Shown piece after piece: positions 54,101 to 60,100 of a stretch of DNA of 64,000 nt. Positions within the stretch are counted from its first letter, which is position 1. Every line of letters starts with the position of its first letter. The position numbers and the translations under genes were made by a program. The stretch covers positions 806,001-870,000 of the forward strand of contig JASJOG010000008.1 of NCBI GenBank assembly GCA_030142905.1, in the 5' to 3' direction. Below the pieces are notes generated by a model. The model had not been told where the DNA came from and searched no databases. It saw only the letters and a program-made list of their open reading frames with translations. Source of the stretch: Heliopora coerulea. Lineage: Eukaryota; Cnidaria; Anthozoa; Scleralcyonacea; Helioporidae.

Positions 54101-57100
54101 CAAACAACAATTCTAAATCCGCCATACTCGTTCCAGTTGTAACGCGTTACCGTGTGCTCATTACAGTTGCAGTAATTTCGACCTGTAATCGATTTCTTTA
54201 TCGACGAAGGAACGAAAACTGTAATTACAAAACCGAGAAACGCGTCCCTGTGCTAAAAGGCAAATCACAAATTCCTTTCTACGAATATCATGCAGCTTAG
54301 TAGCGTACAGAAATAATGGTAGCAAAAGCATGTTTGACATGTTTACTTCAACATACCATTGACACTCCCACTAATGACACAGGTTACGGTCCTGCAATTG
54401 TGATTGGACGTTCATGTAGCAGAGGTTTCGTCATTAGCTGATGGTTCTTAAGTGTTGCCAAGTAATGTTTTCCATTTTGACGTTGCTTGCGTCACGTTTG
54501 GTTCGTTACCTGACAAAAGTTTTACATTACATTGCTTAGAGATTTGTAATTGGTAATTCAAATTTTCTTTTGCTCTTGAGTAATTTCGTAATTGTAGTCA
54601 ACTACTATTCAGTAGCAGTAGTTGCATGAAATTGGCAATTTATTAGTGTTCGATGAATGTGATTGAAACTGGAGTTACTTCCTTTTTGAACAGTAATTTT
54701 ACAGAACAGATGGTTATAGATGTGAGTTCGCATGCTGTCAAGCTTTGTTGATTTAGAAAAGCGTGCTGCGGCCCTGACGTAACTGGAAACCATAACCTTC
54801 AATTTTACTATCATCAGCTTTGTAGAGTTTTCAAGTTCGGTTTAAGTCCATACCTCGGAAAACGTTTTGTATGTCCATAAGCTTAAGAGTATGTACGTCT
54901 ACGAACGTCGTACTTAAACAACACCTATTTATGTAATTTAAAGGAGGAGGAATTTTCGTTTTCATTTCAACGGAATGACGTGATGATTATGCCGCTAGTT
55001 AACCAAAGTTTCAAGTTTGTCTATTTTCTTCTGCGGTAATCATTTGGTAGTCGCTAGTCCCAAGTAGAACAATATAAGGTTAAAGCATGTTACTTTACCT
55101 TCAACAAAGATTTATTTATCGTCCTATTGATAATGATAATGATGATGTCGTTTCATATTTATATGGTTTTTAAAAAAAATAAGTGAAAGGTTGTATCATC
55201 AGCAAACGTTTAAAATTTTCATACAGCATGAAAACAGCGTTTGTAGTTTGAGTGAAAAGACGTTCACCTTACGAAGTCAAACAATATGGAAGTAATTACT
55301 TCAGTATGATGATACATACCGTCAGTCAAAAAGTCAGTCTTGCAAAATTCTCTTTAGTGCAGTACGTTTATTCAAACTGTTTGCTTTTATCTCCAGATTT
55401 TAAGCTACCTACACAGCTCGAATTTGTAATCCGTTTGTTAATTTTTTTCTTGAAAAATGTTAATTGTAGTTATAAAAACTAAAATATTTTAATACTCAAA
55501 AAAGCTCTGTTGTTTAGACCCGTAGACCAGTGATTTACGTTTAACGTGTACAATGGCTCACCAAACACATCACACACCTTTTAATGTTTTTGAACAGGTT
55601 CTTGATCGAGAAGGTCAAATTGACAATCCATGTCCGGGATGGCTGACTGATATAGCTTGGGATAACTTCACTGAACTTGACAAGTATGTTTTATGAACAA
55701 ATATGAACTGCCTATCTAAGTTATGAATAAGACTTTGACCATGCATGCCATGTTTATTGCTTTAACAACTATAAATCTGTTGCGTTAATAGTAAGGGTCC
55801 TTTCCAGTCGTCTATGAGCCCTTGTTTTGTATTTTCTGGTGGGTGTATTTGATAGAGCCTACGATCGTTGACGTAACGCGTGAGGGTGGTACAAAATTGG
55901 TTATGTAATTTGATATAACGAAAACGAGAAGGAACTGAGGCAAATTTTAAAACCGGTTCCAAATGTTGTGCTCAGTTTATGTTCATTAGGTGACTGCCGC
56001 CCGACCTGAGAAGAATTGTCGAAACGTGATGATTATACGGCAAGAAAATTTATTATTTCAGCTCTGAACACAAAGCTCCCTGCAAAGCTTCAACCAACGT
56101 CGGTGGCGTTGCTAGGGTTAATTTATTGGGGTGGGTAGGGGTAAAATTGTGGCATACCCTAAGGTTTTACTGCTTTTTAATGATTAAATCGGTGCTCACC
56201 ACTAAGTAACATCCTTTGGGATCACTGGGTAAATGGCGACGAGTGTTTGTTTGATATTGCATCAAGAAAACCTTGGTTGTAGAAACGGATGTTGCCAAAA
56301 TCTAGAACACGAGGCAATAATTTGTTCAACAGGTTCAATATATTGGTATGAAATGGGGGACCATGGTCCCCTGCCCTCCCCCTCCCCCCCCCCCCCCCTC
56401 GCGACGCCTATGACCAACGTGATGAATGTCAGAACAAGAGCGTTCTTGTAATGACTTATTGCGTTTTCATTTCGTTCATTCTGATGTTATGTGATCTGAT
56501 TCTGGTGAATAAAACCACTGAAATCTATTTCGGAGGTTACGCTGCATGCAGTGGAACTGTTTGCTTGTAGAATACTGATAACATTCGTAACTTTATAATT
56601 TACTGGAAGTCGTATTTTTCAGATTGCCAAACTTCCATGGAATTGTTACATCGTTCGAGCAATACCCGCGTGACTGGAATATCTGGTTCACCAGTGCAGA
56701 ACCCGAAACGACTCCTCTACCAGGTACTGTATATAATTTAAAGAAGTGGCTTTTTCCTGTGCCCTTCTCATATTTTAAGTAAGATCTTAACTCCTTTTCA
56801 AATTTTCTGATATGTAAATTTCCTTATTATATTCTTCATCCTTGTTTTTCAGGCGAGTGGGAGAATGCCTGTAACGAGCTTCAACGAATGTTGATCGTCC
56901 GATCTCTTAGACCAGATCGAGTGTCATTTACTGCAACGTCTTTTATTGTCAATAATCTGGGATCAAAGTAAGATTAATTCCCCATTAAAATTGAGGTTGT
57001 ATCTCGAAAACTATGGGAAGGAACTCATTAAAACCTCGAGAGTCTACAGTCTAATGATTTGAGGATAAATCAATTCGTGTTCGTTGTTTCATTTATTCAT

Positions 57101-60100
57101 TTCACTGATCAATCCATTTACTAATCCATCCATCTTATGCTATCCATCCAATGCTATCCATCTATCTATTTCAATACTTTTTCATGTTAATTTATTGATT
57201 CATTCATCTATTCCTTCACTCACTCATATTTATTTTTTAAGAATTTAATACATTCCTCCATAGCGAAAGCCTTGTTTCCTCCAAAATCTTTGCTCTGCGA
57301 TAGCTGTTTCTTAGCTTATTGTAAATTTATTCGGGATATATACTCGTCATTTCTAACGTCATGAATTACAATGACATAAAATTGTGTCACAATAGAGTAA
57401 TATTGTGATACTTATGATAAAGCTTTAATAATTACTGTGATTCAGGGGTAGCTGAAAATCAGGGCAAACTATGTGGGGAAAATTAAATGAGCTCGGACAT
57501 AGAGATTTAAGGCAAGACATCATAAGGTGAAATACGACTTGCCTCAAAAGAAGTTAGAGGAAGGTTTTCTGAGATGAGGTGAAATGAAACTAGACCACGC
57601 AAAACTGGTTAGCTGAGATAGATAAGTAAATTAGTAAATGGCATAAGTTATATCAAGTTACGCAATTTAGAAAGGTTGTTATGTTTGCTGTGATTCAATT
57701 TTAGTCCTTCGATATTTTTAGCTGGTTCACTCATTTTTAAACCAATTCTATTTTAGTGAACCATTTTAGTGACTCGATTTCTGTTTTTTCTCTCTTTCCA
57801 TCCTTTCCTTTCAATTCGCTCCTTTTTTATCTCGTTTTCTTTTCCTTCGCTTTTTTTCCATTTCTGATTACCCTACTGAGTTGCAGCGTTTATTTATGAG
57901 AAAATAGCCCTGAAAACCAGATCTTTTATGATCAACAACTTGAAACTTACCTGATTCATCTCACCGCACGAACTTATAGTTAATGTTCACGTAAGGATTA
58001 AGTTAACAAATTAAAATGGATGAAAATGTCCGTCTAATCCAATCCTGGAGCTGTATAGTTTCAACTACAAATTCTAAATTGAGCTACAACATTAGCTTCT
58101 TTATATCCACTCATTTCTTCATTCACTGTTGTTGTTATTTTTAATAGGTTTGTTGAGCCTCCAGTGTTAGACATGAGCTCTGTTGTGGAAGACTCAAGCA
58201 CAAGAACGCCTCTTATATTTGTTCTCTCACCTGGTGTGGTAAGAAGGCATTCTGCAATGAAAACAACAAAAATTTCTGTTATGAAGACTTCCGGGTTTTA
58301 AAGTTCGTCGTTTATCCTGAAGTTAATGCATTTTCTTGACTATTAGGATCCCACCAGTGCTCTCATACAACTGGCTGAAAAATGTGGGATGGGAGAGCGT
58401 TTCCATGCGTTGTCCCTAGGTCAAGGCCAGGCACCGATTGCCACTAGAATGATCAAAGAAGGTGTGAAAGAGGTAAAGTACTGACAGTGATGTAAGGTAT
58501 TGATTAGTATCATTGTGTCACAGGCGGAGCAACCATGAGAAAAAAACAAAATTACTTTTCTTACTGCCCATACTGTTCATATGAGATGTTGTAGTGGTAC
58601 GGTAAGGTCTTAAATAATTCGTCTACATGGGATGGTTTTATGTCAACGGTAGCTCAGGTTCCTATTGAGAAGCATGCGAAAGCCGGTTATCTGTGTAGGC
58701 CACAGAACCTGAAGTACTACATGGGGTCGTAGGGCTTTGCCTCAACAGAAAGGTTCGAAATTTACGTCGTCTAAAATGCCGATTCTTACATTCGGAGCTT
58801 TATAATTTGGCTCGAGATTTTATTATTTTTTGTGGATAAAGTACGTAAAAACCTTTTACCTACATTGGAATGAGGAACATATGTTTCAGTGTGATGTGCT
58901 TATTAAACCATACTTCAATATGTAGCACAAAGCAACATGTGTGGACAATTAATTCATGATGAACCAATGAAATCAGTGGAAATTATTTGTATTTAATGTT
59001 GTAGAGTTTTGCCTATTCTGTGCTCTCAGGGAAAATGAGATTAGTGCAAATGGAGTGAGTGTAAAATGCTTGATGTTTCATAACAAAGTATCCTGAATAT
59101 ATAGCTAGATTTTAATACCATTAAGAATACCCTGCTTTAAGATGATGCATATGTTCACAGGAGTGAACAGATGGTATGCTAACATTTTTTATTTTAACCT
59201 GTTACTTATTTACCTGTACTTTTTTTTCAAGGGCAACTGGGTTTTCTTGGCCAACTGTCACTTGTCTCTCAGCTGGATGCCGCAACTTGATAAACTTGTT
59301 GAACAGCTACAAGTTGAGAGTCCTCATACTGATTTTCGTCTGTGGCTCAGCAGTAGTCCCCATCCAGAGTTCCCTATTTCCATTCTTCAAGTGGGAATCA
59401 AGATGACAACAGAACCACCAAAGGTAAAGCATTGATCCACTGGAAAAGCTTATTTTAATCTATTTCCTTACAGTTTTTGGGTAAGATTTTTTTGGTGGAC
59501 ACATATTGTGTCCAACTCTCATTCGGCTGTCAACTGATGTCTGGCTGTACTTACTGTAATTATGTCACCTTCAGGGTCTAAAAGCGAACATGAAACGTCT
59601 TTATCAACTTGTTACCGAGCAACAGTTTTCCCGACGCCAGAAACAAGAAAAGTACAAGAAATTACTGTTTGCGTTATGCTTCTTCCACAGCGTTTTGCTT
59701 GAAAGGAAAAAGTTTTTGATGTTGGGTTGGAATATAATGTATGGTTTCAACGACTCTGACTTTGAAGTAAGAATTTGTTTTGTTTGCATTGTTTGTTTAA
59801 TTCGGTTATGATGTAACAAACAACTTTTGTAAAGTTACAAAGTTTGTCGACGTTTTTAGTGTCTAGTTGAACACTTAAACTGTTCAGGTAATGTAAAGAG
59901 CTGTTTACACGGGGAATTCTTCTTGCGATTTTTCTCATCCATTTTTCTCATCGTGAAACAAGTTGGGAGGATGTCATTTAACTGTGGACTCCATGTTGAA
60001 CCTTTGTACGATTTTTGTCCAGACGCTCTTGAGCATGTTTCATGCCACATATCGCGCACAAATAAGTGAAAACGCCAGGAAGAGGCTGATCTCGCCTGAA

